Counted from the stretch's first letter, positions 43,511 through 52,797 are shown. The stretch is 52,797 nucleotides of DNA from an uncultured Pelagibacteraceae bacterium (GCA_902591185.1 CACIZU010000006.1:1-52797), one strand, 5' to 3'. Program-made: numbers and translations. The notes: generated from the sequence alone by a model not told the origin.

Positions 43511-43655
43511 CAAGATTGAGGGTTAAATAGCAAATAAAATCAGATTAATGAAGGCTTAATTATATCTAATTAACATTGATTTTACTTATATTTTAAAATT
43601 AAATACAATTTTTAATTTAAAAACCAACAAATTTAACTAAAACGAATCAAAAGTA

Positions 43656-45557
43656 ATGTCAGTAAAATTTAATGAAATTTATGAGCAATCTATAAAAAAT
43701 CCTGAAAAATTTTGGCAAGAAGCATCCAATGATATTTTTTGGTTTAAAAAACCAACTAAGATTTTAAATAAATCTAATCCTCCTTTCTATAAATGGTTTG
43801 AAGATGGTGTAACAAATACTTGTTATAATGCTTTAGACTTCCATATTGATCAAGGAAGAGGAAAAAAAACTGCATTAATATACGACAGTCCTATTACTGG
43901 TAACAAAAGTCAACTCACATACGAAGAACTTAGATCAAAAGTTTCAAAATTTGCAGGAGCTCTTAAAGCACTAGGTATTATTAAGGGTGATCGAGTAATT
44001 ATTTACATGCCAATGATACCTGAAGCAGTTATTGCAATGCTCGCCTGTGCTAGAATTGGAGCAATACATTCTGTTGTCTTTGGAGGATTTGCCTCAAACG
44101 AACTTGCAAACAGAATAGATGACAGTAAAGCAAAGTTATTAGTCACTGCTTCATGTGGTTTTGAACCAGGAAGAACTGTTGAATACAAGCCACTAGTAGA
44201 TGAAGCTATTAAACTTGCTAGTCATAAAATTGATAAAATGATTTTGTTCCAAAGACCAGGTCAAGAAGTAAAGTTAAATGCTCCAATTGAAGTTAGTTGG
44301 GATGAAGTAATCTCAAATGCACAAGATACAGATTGTATTGAGATGAATTCAAATGAATTTGCTTATATTCTTTATACATCTGGTACAACCGGAACTCCTA
44401 AAGGAATAGTTAGAGATATTGGAGGCCATATAGTTGCACTAAAATGGACTATGAAAAATATCTACAATATTGATACTGATGATATTTGGTGGTCAGCAAG
44501 TGATATTGGTTGGATAGTAGGACACTCTTATATTGTCTACGCTCCTTTATTCAAAGGATGTACTACTGTTCTGTTTGAGGGAAAACCTGTAGGCACTCCT
44601 GATGCTGGAGCTTTCTGGAAAATCATCTCAGACTACAAAGTAAAATCATTATTTACTGCCCCTACCGCTTTTAGAGCAATTAAGAAGGAAGATCCTGAGG
44701 GTAAGTTTTTTTCAAAGTATGATTTAAGTAATTTTGAAAGTTTATTTCTTGCAGGTGAAAGAGCAGATCCAGACACAATTAAATGGGCAGAGAATTTACT
44801 TAAAGTGCCCGTGATTGATCACTGGTGGCAAACTGAAACGAGTTGGGCAATCAGCTCAAATTGTACAGGAATAGAGATGATGAAAACCAAGTATGGCTCA
44901 GCTTGTAAAGCAGTACCTGGTTATGATGTGAAAATTATTAAACCTGATCAAACTTTAGCTGAACCAAATGAAATGGGCGATATTGTAGTTAAACTTCCAT
45001 TACCACCTGGAACTTTCCCAACATTATGGAATGCAGATCAAAGATATAAAGAAAATTATATGACTAATTATGAAGGTTATTACCAAACATATGATGCAGG
45101 ACACATTGATGATGATGGTTATATTTGGATCATGTCTAGAACTGACGACATTATAAACGTTGCAGGTCATAGATTATCAACTGGTGCCATAGAAGAAGTT
45201 TTATCAGAACATCAATCAGTTGCTGAGTGTGCAGTGCTTGGTATTGCCGACAAATTAAAAGGACAACTACCAATTGGCTTAGTAGTTTTAAAATCTGGAG
45301 TAGATAAAGATCATGAAACAATTTCAAAAGAATGTGTACAAATGGTTAGAGATAAAATCGGACCTGTTGCAGCATTTAAAGTTGTAATTGTTATTAAAAG
45401 ATTGCCAAAAACTAGATCGGGGAAAATTTTAAGAGGAACAATTAGAAAAATTGCTGATAATGTAGAGTATAAAATACCTCCAACTATTGATGATCCAGAA
45501 ATTCTAAATGAGATAAAAGAAGATTTAATTAAACATAAAATTTTAAATAATGGTTAA
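43656..45557 (+). CDS. prpE: Propionyl-CoA synthetase
   Basis: Activates propionate (and perhaps acetate) to its CoA ester with ATP via an acyl-adenylate. The 633-residue ANL-family enzyme has the P-loop YTSGTTGTPKG near residue 240, DHWWQTETSW for adenylate binding near 390, and the acetylatable lysine in KTRSGKILRG near 590. The segment SCGFEPGRTVEYKPL is typical of PrpE rather than Acs. It overlaps the SMR gene by 8 bases. No other propionate genes adjoin, so it may feed propionyl-CoA into pathways encoded elsewhere. Confidence 0.9.
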   Translation: MSVKFNEIYEQSIKNPEKFWQEASNDIFWFKKPTKILNKSNPPFYKWFEDGVTNTCYNALDFHIDQGRGKKTALIYDSPITGNKSQLTYEELRSKVSKFAGALKALGIIKGDRVIIYMPMIPEAVIAMLACARIGAIHSVVFGGFASNELANRIDDSKAKLLVTASCGFEPGRTVEYKPLVDEAIKLASHKIDKMILFQRPGQEVKLNAPIEVSWDEVISNAQDTDCIEMNSNEFAYILYTSGTTGTPKGIVRDIGGHIVALKWTMKNIYNIDTDDIWWSASDIGWIVGHSYIVYAPLFKGCTTVLFEGKPVGTPDAGAFWKIISDYKVKSLFTAPTAFRAIKKEDPEGKFFSKYDLSNFESLFLAGERADPDTIKWAENLLKVPVIDHWWQTETSWAISSNCTGIEMMKTKYGSACKAVPGYDVKIIKPDQTLAEPNEMGDIVVKLPLPPGTFPTLWNADQRYKENYMTNYEGYYQTYDAGHIDDDGYIWIMSRTDDIINVAGHRLSTGAIEEVLSEHQSVAECAVLGIADKLKGQLPIGLVVLKSGVDKDHETISKECVQMVRDKIGPVAAFKVVIVIKRLPKTRSGKILRGTIRKIADNVEYKIPPTIDDPEILNEIKEDLIKHKILNNG

Positions 45558-45882
45558 GACATATTTATTTCTTGTAGGAGCAATATTTTTTGAAGTGGCT
45601 GGAACCATGTTGCTACCAGTATCTCAAAACTTTACAAAACTTATACCAACAGTTGCACTTGCTACCTTTTACTTATGTGCGTTTTATCTTTTAACCTTTG
45701 TTGTAAACAAGCTTCCTATTGCAATCGTTTATGCAACTTGGAGTGGCCTTGGAATTTTTACCATTGCTATAATGGGTTATATATTTTTTAAACAGACTTT
45801 GGCTTGGCAAGCGGTTTTAGGCTTATTCTTAATTGTTATAGGAGTAATTCTTGTAAATAGTTTTACTATAAAGCTTAACTAA
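45550..45882 (+). CDS. Small multidrug resistance (SMR)-family transporter
   Basis: The 110-residue protein has four hydrophobic spans, the conserved membrane glutamate E15 (FFEVAGTM) and the YATWSGLGI motif of EmrE/SugE-type proteins. It exports small cations such as quaternary ammonium or guanidinium compounds by proton exchange. Its start overlaps the end of prpE by 8 bases, so it is likely co-transcribed. The real substrate is unknown. It converges on the dihydroorotase gene with an 8-base overlap. Confidence 0.85.
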   Translation: MVKTYLFLVGAIFFEVAGTMLLPVSQNFTKLIPTVALATFYLCAFYLLTFVVNKLPIAIVYATWSGLGIFTIAIMGYIFFKQTLAWQAVLGLFLIVIGVILVNSFTIKLN

Positions 45883-47182
45883 ATTTTAAAGGAGTCCCGT
45901 CTGGATCTCCTAAAATTTTACCATCTTGCATTTTAGTTTTTCCAGCAACAATTGTTGAAGTAGGTGCACCTTTAAATTTATATCCATTGAAAGGTGACCA
46001 GCCACACTTACTTTCAATATTTTCATTCTTAATTTCAATTGTTTTATTCATGTCTATAATTGTAAAATCAGCATCGTATCCTTCTTTTATAAAACCTTTA
46101 TTTTTAATTCCAAAAATTTTAATTGGATTTTCACACATAAGGTTCATCAGTTGATTAAGGGTAAGCTTTCCATCATTCACATGATTTAACATTACGGGCA
46201 TTAATGTTTGAACTCCTGGCATGCCTGAAGGTGAGTTTGGATATTCTTTATCTTTGTTTTCTCTTAAATGTGGTGCGTGATCAGATCCAATTGTATCATT
46301 TAAATTATTTCTGACCGCATACCATAATCGATCATAATGAGATTTGTCTCTTAATGGTGGATTCATCTGAGCGTAAGTTCCAAGTTTGTCGTAACAATCA
46401 GGTGCATAAATTGTTAAATGCTGCGGAGTTATCTCAAAAGTAATATTACCTTTGTGTTGTGATAGAAAATCAATTTCTTCTTTTGTTGTTATATGAAGAA
46501 CATGAGCTTTTTTCTTATATCTCTCTGCAATTCTAACAATTCGTCTAGTAGATGAGATTGCACATTCTGCACTTCTCCAAACTGGATGAGAATGAACATC
46601 TCCATTTTTAATTAATTTTTTATTATTATTTAAAATTGTCTCATCTTCAGAATGTACAGCAACAACTTTTGAACTGCTTTGAAATACTTTTTCAATGTCT
46701 TCTTCCTCAGCAACTAAAAGATTACCAGTTGATGAACCTGCAAATAGTTTAATTCCACAACAACCCTCTAAATTTTTTAAATCCGCTAATTCGTTTGCGT
46801 TATCTGCTGTTGCTCCAAAATAAAAAGCATAATTACAATACATTCTATTTTTAGCGAGATCTAATTTTTTCTGAAACTCTGCCTTCGTTGATGTTGGTGG
46901 ATTAGTGTTAGGCATTTCAAATACACTAGTAATTCCTCCCGCAATTGCAGCTCTACTTCCAGAGTGTAAATCCTCAGTATCGGTTGAACCTGGTTCTCTA
47001 AAATGAGTTTGTGTATCTATACAACCCGGTAGAACTGTTTGTCCTTCAGCATTTATAGTTTCTATTGCTTCTTCAGAAATTTGACCAATTTTATGAATTT
47101 TGCAATCTTTTACAGCTACATCAACATCTTTTAATTCGCCATCAATATAACATTTTCCATTTTTAATTATAAGATCTAACAT
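45875..47182 (-). CDS. pyrC: Dihydroorotase-like amidohydrolase, class I
   Basis: Closes carbamoyl-aspartate to dihydroorotate in pyrimidine synthesis. The 435-residue protein has IDTQTHFREPG near residue 55, EMPNTNPPTSTKAEF, CGIKLFAGSSTGNLL with the likely bridging lysine, and GSDHAPH near residue 290. In the first metal motif the usual HxH is QTH (Q58, H60). Similar QxH forms occur in other alphaproteobacterial dihydroorotases, so activity is not ruled out. No other pyr gene lies nearby, so hydantoinase-like activity remains an alternative. Confidence 0.75.
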   Translation of the reverse strand: MLDLIIKNGKCYIDGELKDVDVAVKDCKIHKIGQISEEAIETINAEGQTVLPGCIDTQTHFREPGSTDTEDLHSGSRAAIAGGITSVFEMPNTNPPTSTKAEFQKKLDLAKNRMYCNYAFYFGATADNANELADLKNLEGCCGIKLFAGSSTGNLLVAEEEDIEKVFQSSSKVVAVHSEDETILNNNKKLIKNGDVHSHPVWRSAECAISSTRRIVRIAERYKKKAHVLHITTKEEIDFLSQHKGNITFEITPQHLTIYAPDCYDKLGTYAQMNPPLRDKSHYDRLWYAVRNNLNDTIGSDHAPHLRENKDKEYPNSPSGMPGVQTLMPVMLNHVNDGKLTLNQLMNLMCENPIKIFGIKNKGFIKEGYDADFTIIDMNKTIEIKNENIESKCGWSPFNGYKFKGAPTSTIVAGKTKMQDGKILGDPDGTPLKFS

Positions 47183-47225
47183 TTGAGAAAAAAGTAATTA
47201 TATTAAAAATGTTAACTAATCAATT

Positions 47226-48116
47226 ATGAATATTAAAAATGTTTATATTTTAGAAGATAGAGCCATCCTTTACCTAAATGGTGAAGACGCAAAAGAATTT
47301 CTACAAAATCTAATTAGTAACGACATAAATAAAGTAAGTGAAACTAATACATGTTTTACTTCTTTACTATCTCCTCAAGGCAAATTCTTATATGAATTTA
47401 TAATAATCAAACACAAGTCTGGTTATTTGATTGATTGTGAAAAATCTCAAGTAGATGGACTATTTAAGCAGTTAAGTATTTATAAATTAAGGTCAAAAGT
47501 CGAAATTCTAAACCTTAGTAATGAATTTATAGTTGCTGCCTTTAGCCATGAAAAATTTTTAACTTTTGAAGAAGCTAAAGATAGTCCTGGATTTACTTTA
47601 AAATATAGAGAAGATCCTATTTTTTTAGATCCAAGAAACAAACAGTTGGGTGCTAGATTAATTATCAATTTAGAAAAACTTTATTTATCATTGAAGAGAT
47701 TAGATTTACACGATTCTAATCTTAAAGATTATTACTCATTTAGTCATAAACTTGGAATAGTTCCAAAAGATTTAAACAAATTACAAAATAAACTATTTGG
47801 CATTGAATGTAATTATGAAGAGTTAAATGGAATTGATTTTAAAAAAGGTTGTTATGTTGGACAAGAAAATACAGCAAGGATAAAATTAAAGAACAAACTT
47901 TCTAAAAGAATATTTCCAATAAATTTGATTAAAGGAAAAATAAATGAGGGAGAAAGTATTTACGCCAATAAAATCGAAGTTGGTAAAGTGCTAATAGATA
48001 ATGATTACCCATTTGCACTAATTAAATATTTAGATGAAAATTTTGATGAAAAAATTAGTTTTAAATCTAAAGATGCAGAATTTAACATCAAAAAACCTGA
48101 CTGGATTAAGTCTTAA
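47226..48116 (+). CDS. ygfZ: YgfZ/GcvT-family Fe-S cluster biogenesis protein
   Basis: A folate-binding protein that supports assembly or repair of certain Fe-S enzymes, for example the MiaB tRNA modifier. The 296-residue protein has the conserved motif KGCYVGQE near residue 216, with the functional cysteine, plus the N-terminal region LEDRAILYLNGEDAKEFLQNLISND. It is divergent from pyrC (43-base gap) and is followed by an antisense tRNA-Leu gene. The family call is firm. The exact client is not known. Confidence 0.88.
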   Translation: MNIKNVYILEDRAILYLNGEDAKEFLQNLISNDINKVSETNTCFTSLLSPQGKFLYEFIIIKHKSGYLIDCEKSQVDGLFKQLSIYKLRSKVEILNLSNEFIVAAFSHEKFLTFEEAKDSPGFTLKYREDPIFLDPRNKQLGARLIINLEKLYLSLKRLDLHDSNLKDYYSFSHKLGIVPKDLNKLQNKLFGIECNYEELNGIDFKKGCYVGQENTARIKLKNKLSKRIFPINLIKGKINEGESIYANKIEVGKVLIDNDYPFALIKYLDENFDEKISFKSKDAEFNIKKPDWIKS

Positions 48117-48126
48117 AAGTTGAATT

Positions 48127-48212
48127 TGGTGCGGTCGGAGAGACTCGAACTCTCATGGACTAGGTCCACACGGCCCTCAACCGTGCCTGTCTACCAATTT
48201 CAGCACGACCGC
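48127..48212 (-). tRNA. tRNA-Leu (anticodon GAG)
   Basis: The minus strand folds into a tRNA with a long variable arm. The acceptor stem is GCGGTCG paired with CGACCGC, the anticodon stem CACGG/CCGTG encloses the loop TTGAGGG with anticodon GAG, and the T-arm reads GAGAGTTCGAGTCTCTC. The discriminator base is A (48130) and the CCA end is encoded (48127-48129). It lies between ygfZ and nadA on the opposite strand. Confidence 0.96.
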
Positions 48213-48222
48213 AATATGTCCC

Positions 48223-48251
48223 ATAATAAATGAATGACAACCATGTTTCAA
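48223..48251 (-). promoter_or_regulatory. Promoter of tRNA-Leu
   Basis: On the minus strand TTGAAA (rc of 48246-48251) and TATTAT (rc of 48223-48228) are separated by exactly 17 bases, ending 10 bases before the mature 5' end of the tRNA. The -35 hexamer sits only 16 bases before the nadA ATG, so the two promoters must be interleaved. Confidence 0.7.
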
Positions 48252-48267
48252 ATTGGTAAAAATCACC

Positions 48268-49257
48268 ATGGAATTTACACAAGAAGTAAGAAAAGCAACA
48301 GATCCTATTTATCAAAAAATTTCTAAAGTAATGCCTGAAATAGAGTGGTCGGTGCATGCTCCTTACATTTATAAAATTAATAAACTTAAAAAAGAAAAGA
48401 ACGCGGTAATACTTGCTCACAATTATCAAACACCAGAAATTTATCACGGTGTAGCTGATTTTGCAGCAGACTCTTTAGCATTAGCTATAGAAGCTTCAAA
48501 AACTTCTGCAGATATAATATTAATGGCGGGAGTGCACTTCATGGCAGAAACAGCAAAACTTATGAGCCCTAATAAAAAAGTTATTTTACCTGACATGGAT
48601 GCAGGATGTTCATTATCTTCTTCGATTACAGGAAAAGATGTAAGACTATTAAAAGAAAAATATCCAGGTGTACCTGTTGTTTCATATGTAAATACCTCTG
48701 CTGAAGTTAAAGCCGAAACTGATGTGTGTTGTACTTCGGCAAATGCAGTTAAAATTGTTAAATCTTTAGGTGTTAAAAGAGTTATATTTTTACCTGATGA
48801 TTATCTAGCAAAATACGTTGCCTCACAAACAGATATTGAAATTATATCTTGGAAAGGAATTTGTATTGTTCATGATCAATTCAATGAAAAAGAAATAAAC
48901 GATATCAGAAAAAATAATCCAGGAATAAAGATTATTGCTCATCCAGAATGTCCACCTGATGTCATAAAGGCAAGTGACTTTGCTGGATCAACTTCGGGAA
49001 TGATTAAATACGTTCAAGATAACCAGCCAAAAAAAGTTATGATGGTTACTGAGTGCTCTATGAGTGACAATATTCAAATAGAAAATCCAAAAGTGGATTT
49101 TATCAAACCATGTAATATGTGCCCTCACATGAAAAAAATTACTCTTCGAAAAATATTAGATTGCCTTGAAAATGAAACTGGTGAAATAATTATGGACAAA
49201 GAAACAATTGATAAAGCTAGAATATCAGTTGAAAAAATGGCTGCCATCGGCAGATAA
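48268..49257 (+). CDS. nadA: Quinolinate synthase
   Basis: Condenses iminoaspartate with dihydroxyacetone phosphate to quinolinate for NAD synthesis, with a [4Fe-4S] cluster. From the ATG at 48268 the protein has 329 residues. The cluster ligands are C114 (MDAGCSL), C199 (KGICIVH) and C285 (CNMCPHM). An in-frame TTG at 48253 would add five residues but lies under the tRNA promoter and is less likely. nadC follows within 5 bases. No nadB gene lies in this window. Confidence 0.93.
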   Translation: MEFTQEVRKATDPIYQKISKVMPEIEWSVHAPYIYKINKLKKEKNAVILAHNYQTPEIYHGVADFAADSLALAIEASKTSADIILMAGVHFMAETAKLMSPNKKVILPDMDAGCSLSSSITGKDVRLLKEKYPGVPVVSYVNTSAEVKAETDVCCTSANAVKIVKSLGVKRVIFLPDDYLAKYVASQTDIEIISWKGICIVHDQFNEKEINDIRKNNPGIKIIAHPECPPDVIKASDFAGSTSGMIKYVQDNQPKKVMMVTECSMSDNIQIENPKVDFIKPCNMCPHMKKITLRKILDCLENETGEIIMDKETIDKARISVEKMAAIGR

Positions 49258-49261
49258 TCAA

Positions 49262-50095
49262 GTGTCAAAAATAAAACTTAGTAAAAATTTTATTCGTAAC
49301 ACTGTTAAACTAGCATTAAATGAAGATCTCTACCCTTCTGGAGATATAACATCAAGTTTAGTTAAAAATAATAAAATTATAAAAGTTAAACTTTTATCAA
49401 ACCAAGATGCAATTATTGGTGGTCTATTGTTTGCAAAGCATACTTTTGATTTAATTGATCATAAAATTAAATTTTTAATTAAAAAAAAAGATGGTTCAAA
49501 AGTTAAAAAAGGTTCATTAATTGCAACAATTGAAGGTAAAGCAAAAAACATACTAATAGCAGAAAGAGTTGCTTTAAATTTTTTATCACACATCTCAGGT
49601 ATAGCTACTAAGACAAATAATTTTGTAAAACTTGCTGGCAAAAAATGTGAAATTTGTTGCACTCGTAAAACAATTCCAAACTTAAGAGTTATACAAAAAT
49701 ATGCAGTTAAATTAGGTGGTGGCACTAATCATAGATTTAATCTTAGTGATGAGTTCTTAATTAAAGATAATCATATTGCTTCATCAGATTTAAAAAGTTT
49801 AGTTTCTCTAGCTATTAAAAATAAAAAAGGAAGAAAAATTACGATTGAAATTGATAATTTAAAACAACTTAAAACTATTATGGGACTTAAATTTAATACT
49901 GTCTTATTTGATAATATGTCTATTAAAAATTTAAAGGCAGGCGTTAAAATTGCAAAAAAATACTACGAAACAGAAGCTTCAGGAAATATTAATTTAAAAA
50001 CAGTTAAAGCAGTTGCTGCAACGGGAGTGGATAGAATTTCTGTTGGAAGCATTACTCACAGTGCAGCTGCAATTGATGTTAAATTAGAATTCTGA
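49262..50095 (+). CDS. nadC: Nicotinate-nucleotide pyrophosphorylase (quinolinate phosphoribosyltransferase)
   Basis: Converts quinolinate and PRPP to nicotinate mononucleotide. I place the start at GTG 49262 (277 residues), 5 bases after the nadA stop. The ATG at 49208 would add 18 residues overlapping nadA, and the family-like sequence begins at KLSKNFIRNTVKLALNEDL. Motifs include SGDITSSLV, ERVALNFLSHISGIAT, CTRKTIPNLR, KLGGGTNHRFNLSD and IKDNHIA. The order nadA-nadC matches the pathway. Confidence 0.93.
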   Translation: MSKIKLSKNFIRNTVKLALNEDLYPSGDITSSLVKNNKIIKVKLLSNQDAIIGGLLFAKHTFDLIDHKIKFLIKKKDGSKVKKGSLIATIEGKAKNILIAERVALNFLSHISGIATKTNNFVKLAGKKCEICCTRKTIPNLRVIQKYAVKLGGGTNHRFNLSDEFLIKDNHIASSDLKSLVSLAIKNKKGRKITIEIDNLKQLKTIMGLKFNTVLFDNMSIKNLKAGVKIAKKYYETEASGNINLKTVKAVAATGVDRISVGSITHSAAAIDVKLEF

Positions 50096-50099
50096 AATC

Positions 50100-50471
50100 T
50101 TAATTAACAAATTTTGAAAGATCGGGTTTAAAATAATTGGGACCTTTCATTACTTTTCCCGATTCATTATAAATTGGCTTACCATTTTCATCTAATTTAC
50201 TCATATTCGAATTTTGAACTTCATCAAAACATCTGTCTAAATCAATACCAAATGCATGCCCAGCTCCATATGTAACATACAAAATATCTGTTAATGCATC
50301 AGCTACTTCTAATAAATCTTTGTCATTCATTGCTTGAGTAAGCTCTTCTAATTCCTCCTTAATTAGATCAATCCTTAATTTATTGATTTTATCACTACTA
50401 AACGATGGTTTGGTTTTGACTTCTTGGCCAAAAGTTTTCATAAAAGTTCCAACTTTATTAAAATTTGACAT
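50100..50471 (-). CDS. MazG-like nucleotide pyrophosphohydrolase
   Basis: An all-alpha NTP pyrophosphohydrolase likely to hydrolyse a non-canonical nucleotide. The 123-residue protein has the metal-binding pattern EELEEL (about residues 36-41) with EVADALTDILYV (about 55-66), as in the MazG/HisE/DR2231 superfamily. A strong ribosome site (AGGAG) precedes the ATG. It converges on nadC with a 4-base gap and is divergent from fumC. The substrate is unknown. House-cleaning of damaged nucleotides is the family role. Confidence 0.8.
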   Translation of the reverse strand: MSNFNKVGTFMKTFGQEVKTKPSFSSDKINKLRIDLIKEELEELTQAMNDKDLLEVADALTDILYVTYGAGHAFGIDLDRCFDEVQNSNMSKLDENGKPIYNESGKVMKGPNYFKPDLSKFVN

Positions 50472-50538
50472 TTTGCTCCTGTAAGTTTTTAAAAAATTAT
50501 TGTATGTTAATAATTATTTATTACTTACATATTAATCA

Positions 50539-51927
50539 ATGAAATTAAGAAAAGAATTTGACAGTATTGGAAATGTTAAAGTCCCTAATGATAAATATTG
50601 GGGTGCATCAACTCAAAGATCCAATAAATTTTTCGATATCGGCAAAATTCTAGTGAATATCTCTATAATTAAGTCTATAGCAATTATTAAAAGATCAGCA
50701 GCAATAGTTCATAAAAAAGATAAGTTAATAGATAATAGAATATCTAAAGCAATTATAAGAGCTTCAGATGAAGTTATTAAAGGCAAATTAGATGATAACT
50801 TCCCCTTAAAAGTTTGGCAAACTGGTTCTGGCACTCAAACGAATATGAATGTTAATGAGGTAATTGCAAATCGAGCAATAGAAATTTTGGGTGGAAGAAA
50901 AGGAACAAAAAAACCAGTACATCCTAACGATCATGTAAATAAATCACAATCAACAAATGATGTTTTTCCAACTGCAATGCATATCTCCGTTGCAACAGAA
51001 ACAATTACTAAATTATTGCCTAGTTTAAAAATTTTAGAAAAAGAATTAAAAAGAAAATCTACTGAATTTAAAAACATTATTAAAATTGGAAGAACTCATC
51101 TTCAAGATGCAACGCCGCTTTCTCTTGGACAAGAATTTTCAGGATATCATATACAAGTCAAAAAAAGTATTGAAAGAATAGAATACGCCTTAAAAGAAAT
51201 CTTTTACCTTGCTCAAGGTGGTACAGCTGTTGGAACCGGAATAAATTCAAAAAAGAACTTTGATAAAAAGATTGTAAAGGAAATTGCTAAATTTACAAAA
51301 ATTAAATTTAAACCTGCTGAAAATAAATTTGCAGAGCTTGCAGCACATGACTCAATTGTAAATTTTTCAGGAACTTTAAACACTTGTGCTGTCGCTTTAA
51401 TGAAAATATCTAATGATATAAGATTTTTAGGATCTGGTCCTAGAGCTGGATATGGTGAACTTATTTTACCCGAAAATGAACCTGGCTCATCAATAATGCC
51501 TGGCAAAGTTAATCCTACTCAATGTGAAGCAGTAACAATGGTTTGTGTGAAAGTGATGGGAAATCATAACGGCATAACAATTGCGGGCTCTCATGGGCAT
51601 TTCGAATTAAATGTTTTTAAACCTTTAATTGCTCATAATATTTTACAATCAATAGATCTAATAGCAGATAGTACAAAAAATTTTGCTATTTATTGTGTAA
51701 AAGGAATAAAAGCTAATAAGAAAAAAATTCAAGAACACTTAGATAATTCACTAATGTTAGTTACTGCGTTAGCTCCACACATTGGTTATGATAATGCAGC
51801 AAAGATTGCAAAAAAGGCACTTAAAAACAATACAACATTGAAATTTGAAACATTAAAAACAGGGTTAATAAAAGAAAAAGATTACAAAAGAATAGTCGAT
51901 CCTAAAAAAATGATCTATCCAACATAA
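50539..51927 (+). CDS. fumC: Fumarate hydratase, class II
   Basis: Hydrates fumarate to L-malate in the TCA cycle. The 462-residue protein has WGASTQRS near the N-terminus, the active-site segments [27 protein letters not shown] and [17 protein letters not shown], and the fumarase signature [11 protein letters not shown] near residue 317. It is iron-free, unlike class I enzymes. It converges on the AsmA-like gene with a 13-base overlap. Confidence 0.96.
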   Translation: MKLRKEFDSIGNVKVPNDKYWGASTQRSNKFFDIGKILVNISIIKSIAIIKRSAAIVHKKDKLIDNRISKAIIRASDEVIKGKLDDNFPLKVWQTGSGTQTNMNVNEVIANRAIEILGGRKGTKKPVHPNDHVNKSQSTNDVFPTAMHISVATETITKLLPSLKILEKELKRKSTEFKNIIKIGRTHLQDATPLSLGQEFSGYHIQVKKSIERIEYALKEIFYLAQGGTAVGTGINSKKNFDKKIVKEIAKFTKIKFKPAENKFAELAAHDSIVNFSGTLNTCAVALMKISNDIRFLGSGPRAGYGELILPENEPGSSIMPGKVNPTQCEAVTMVCVKVMGNHNGITIAGSHGHFELNVFKPLIAHNILQSIDLIADSTKNFAIYCVKGIKANKKKIQEHLDNSLMLVTALAPHIGYDNAAKIAKKALKNNTTLKFETLKTGLIKEKDYKRIVDPKKMIYPT

Positions 51928-52797
51928 GCTTTAATTGCCTTATTTATTATCTTTTTAATATAAATTTTATTTTTAAGCCTATCTTCTTTAAATATTAAAC
52001 TTTTCAAGATCTCGTTAACGTTTTGATTTATTTTATTATTAATTTTTATATCATCAAACTTTAATATTTTTTGATCAAAATTATAAGTAAAGTTTAAATC
52101 TATTTTCTTAATTTTTTCTCTATATTTTTTTGGGGTCACTAAAAATTTATACATATCTCCATGATTTAAGATAACAATATCTAGTTTTCCAGCTAAAATT
52201 AATTCATTATCTTTAACGTGCATCAAACTATTTGTAATTTCGAAGTTAGCAATATCTTTCCAAGCAAATTTGGTATTATCAAAATCAAATAAACTTTCTT
52301 GCATTTTAGAGTTTAAAAAAATATTAACAAAATTATGATAATTTCTGATTTTATTTGCATTAACAACAACTTCAAAATTTATATTTCTGTTATTCAATAA
52401 TCCGGTTTTAAATAATTGAAAAACTAAGCCGTTAGAATTAAATATAGAAGAGAAATCAATTTCTTTACCCGCCCCTTCTATGTTTGAATAAAAAGGTTTA
52501 AAATTAATCATTCCTTTATATGAAAATTCTTGTGAAGCTAATTTGTTAAAAAAATTAAAAACAAAAGAGTTTTTTTTTAGTTCATAATTTACATTACTTT
52601 TATTTTGATTTATAATTAGATTTGCAGATCCTTTTTTGACATCACCAGTATAATTTATTTCATTTTCAATTTGTAAATTTAAAAAATTTATATTTAGCTT
52701 AGAAAATATTTTTTTCTCAATTTTATTATCATATAATTCTAATGAATAGGGTAAATTAAATATCTCATTTTTTGAAACAACAATATTTTTCAAATCT
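51915..52797 (-). CDS. AsmA-like C-terminal fragment, 5' end outside window
   Basis: The frame is open to the window edge, so the start lies beyond base 52797; the TTG at 52793 is not a real start. The 290-odd residues visible are rich in Asn, Lys, Ile and Phe, with alternating beta-strand-like segments ([44 protein letters not shown]) as in AsmA-like/YhdP-type outer membrane assembly or lipid-transfer proteins. No firm motif is seen, so the family call is tentative. Confidence 0.45.
   Translation of the reverse strand, partial: DLKNIVVSKNEIFNLPYSLELYDNKIEKKIFSKLNINFLNLQIENEINYTGDVKKGSANLIINQNKSNVNYELKKNSFVFNFFNKLASQEFSYKGMINFKPFYSNIEGAGKEIDFSSIFNSNGLVFQLFKTGLLNNRNINFEVVVNANKIRNYHNFVNIFLNSKMQESLFDFDNTKFAWKDIANFEITNSLMHVKDNELILAGKLDIVILNHGDMYKFLVTPKKYREKIKKIDLNFTYNFDQKILKFDDIKINNKINQNVNEILKSLIFKEDRLKNKIYIKKIINKAIKAYVG

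Noticed and set aside
48160..48447. Minus-strand frame covering the tRNA-Leu and the start of nadA
   Set aside because: It runs through a tRNA gene and antisense to nadA, so it is not coding.

Overview
The window is AT-rich, tightly packed bacterial DNA. Gaps are short, many genes overlap by a few bases, and no rRNA, insertion sequence, prophage or CRISPR array is visible. A recA-alaS-icd neighbourhood, a proteorhodopsin beside ferredoxin and desaturase genes, a DksA with an alphaproteobacterial-type degenerate zinc finger, TRAP and amino-acid ABC transporters and very low GC together point to the SAR11 clade (Candidatus Pelagibacter or a close relative). This assignment is an inference from gene content and composition.

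Layout. 1-9.4 kb is core: pssA (cut by the window edge) and psd for phosphatidylethanolamine, icd, alaS, recA, a TolC-type exporter, a glycerate-kinase-like P-loop kinase and two tandem GFA-fold proteins. 9.5-11.2 kb is umuDC (DNA polymerase V) behind a good promoter and a GAAC-N7-GAAC box of the alphaproteobacterial SOS type; a one-mismatch version sits in front of recA. 11.3-18.3 kb is a catabolic and transport module: a BKACE (DUF849) enzyme, an MhpA-like flavin hydroxylase, a two-domain extradiol dioxygenase, a TRAP binding protein and an FAH-family enzyme, with dctQM divergent. It looks like uptake and ring cleavage of an aromatic acid.

18.3-26.3 kb is accessory: a PhyH dioxygenase, a sulfatase/phosphonate-monoester-hydrolase-like enzyme, a phosphoribosyltransferase, then exported proteins (polysaccharide-lyase-like, two tandem SxxK serine-hydrolase-like paralogues, a clan GH-A-like glycosidase). 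26.3-29.6 kb holds the oddest locus: a Met/Gly/Ala-rich exported protein of 852 residues with a collagen-like Gly-Pro tail, preceded by a basic exported partner whose reading frame extends upstream through a signal peptide but has no ATG/GTG/TTG start. 29.7-31.9 kb has two membrane glycosyltransferase genes, followed by dksA.

32.5-39.4 kb is an ectoine-type (Ehu-like) polar amino acid ABC transporter, a MOSC protein, and a divergent PhyH plus two Gfo/Idh/MocA oxidoreductases. 39.5-43.4 kb is a redox block: GST, ferredoxin reductase, [2Fe-2S] ferredoxin, fatty acid desaturase and a blue-type (Gln at the tuning site) proteorhodopsin. 43.6-52.8 kb returns to core metabolism: prpE, an SMR transporter, a dihydroorotase, ygfZ, tRNA-Leu(GAG), nadA, nadC, a MazG-like pyrophosphohydrolase, fumC and a partial AsmA-like gene.

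Five convergent gene pairs overlap at their stop codons, and no gene-free stretch exceeds 300 bases once the upstream extension at 29339-29551 is counted. The genes together describe a streamlined marine heterotroph with light-driven proton pumping, broad small-molecule uptake and a few accessory catabolic or surface islands.
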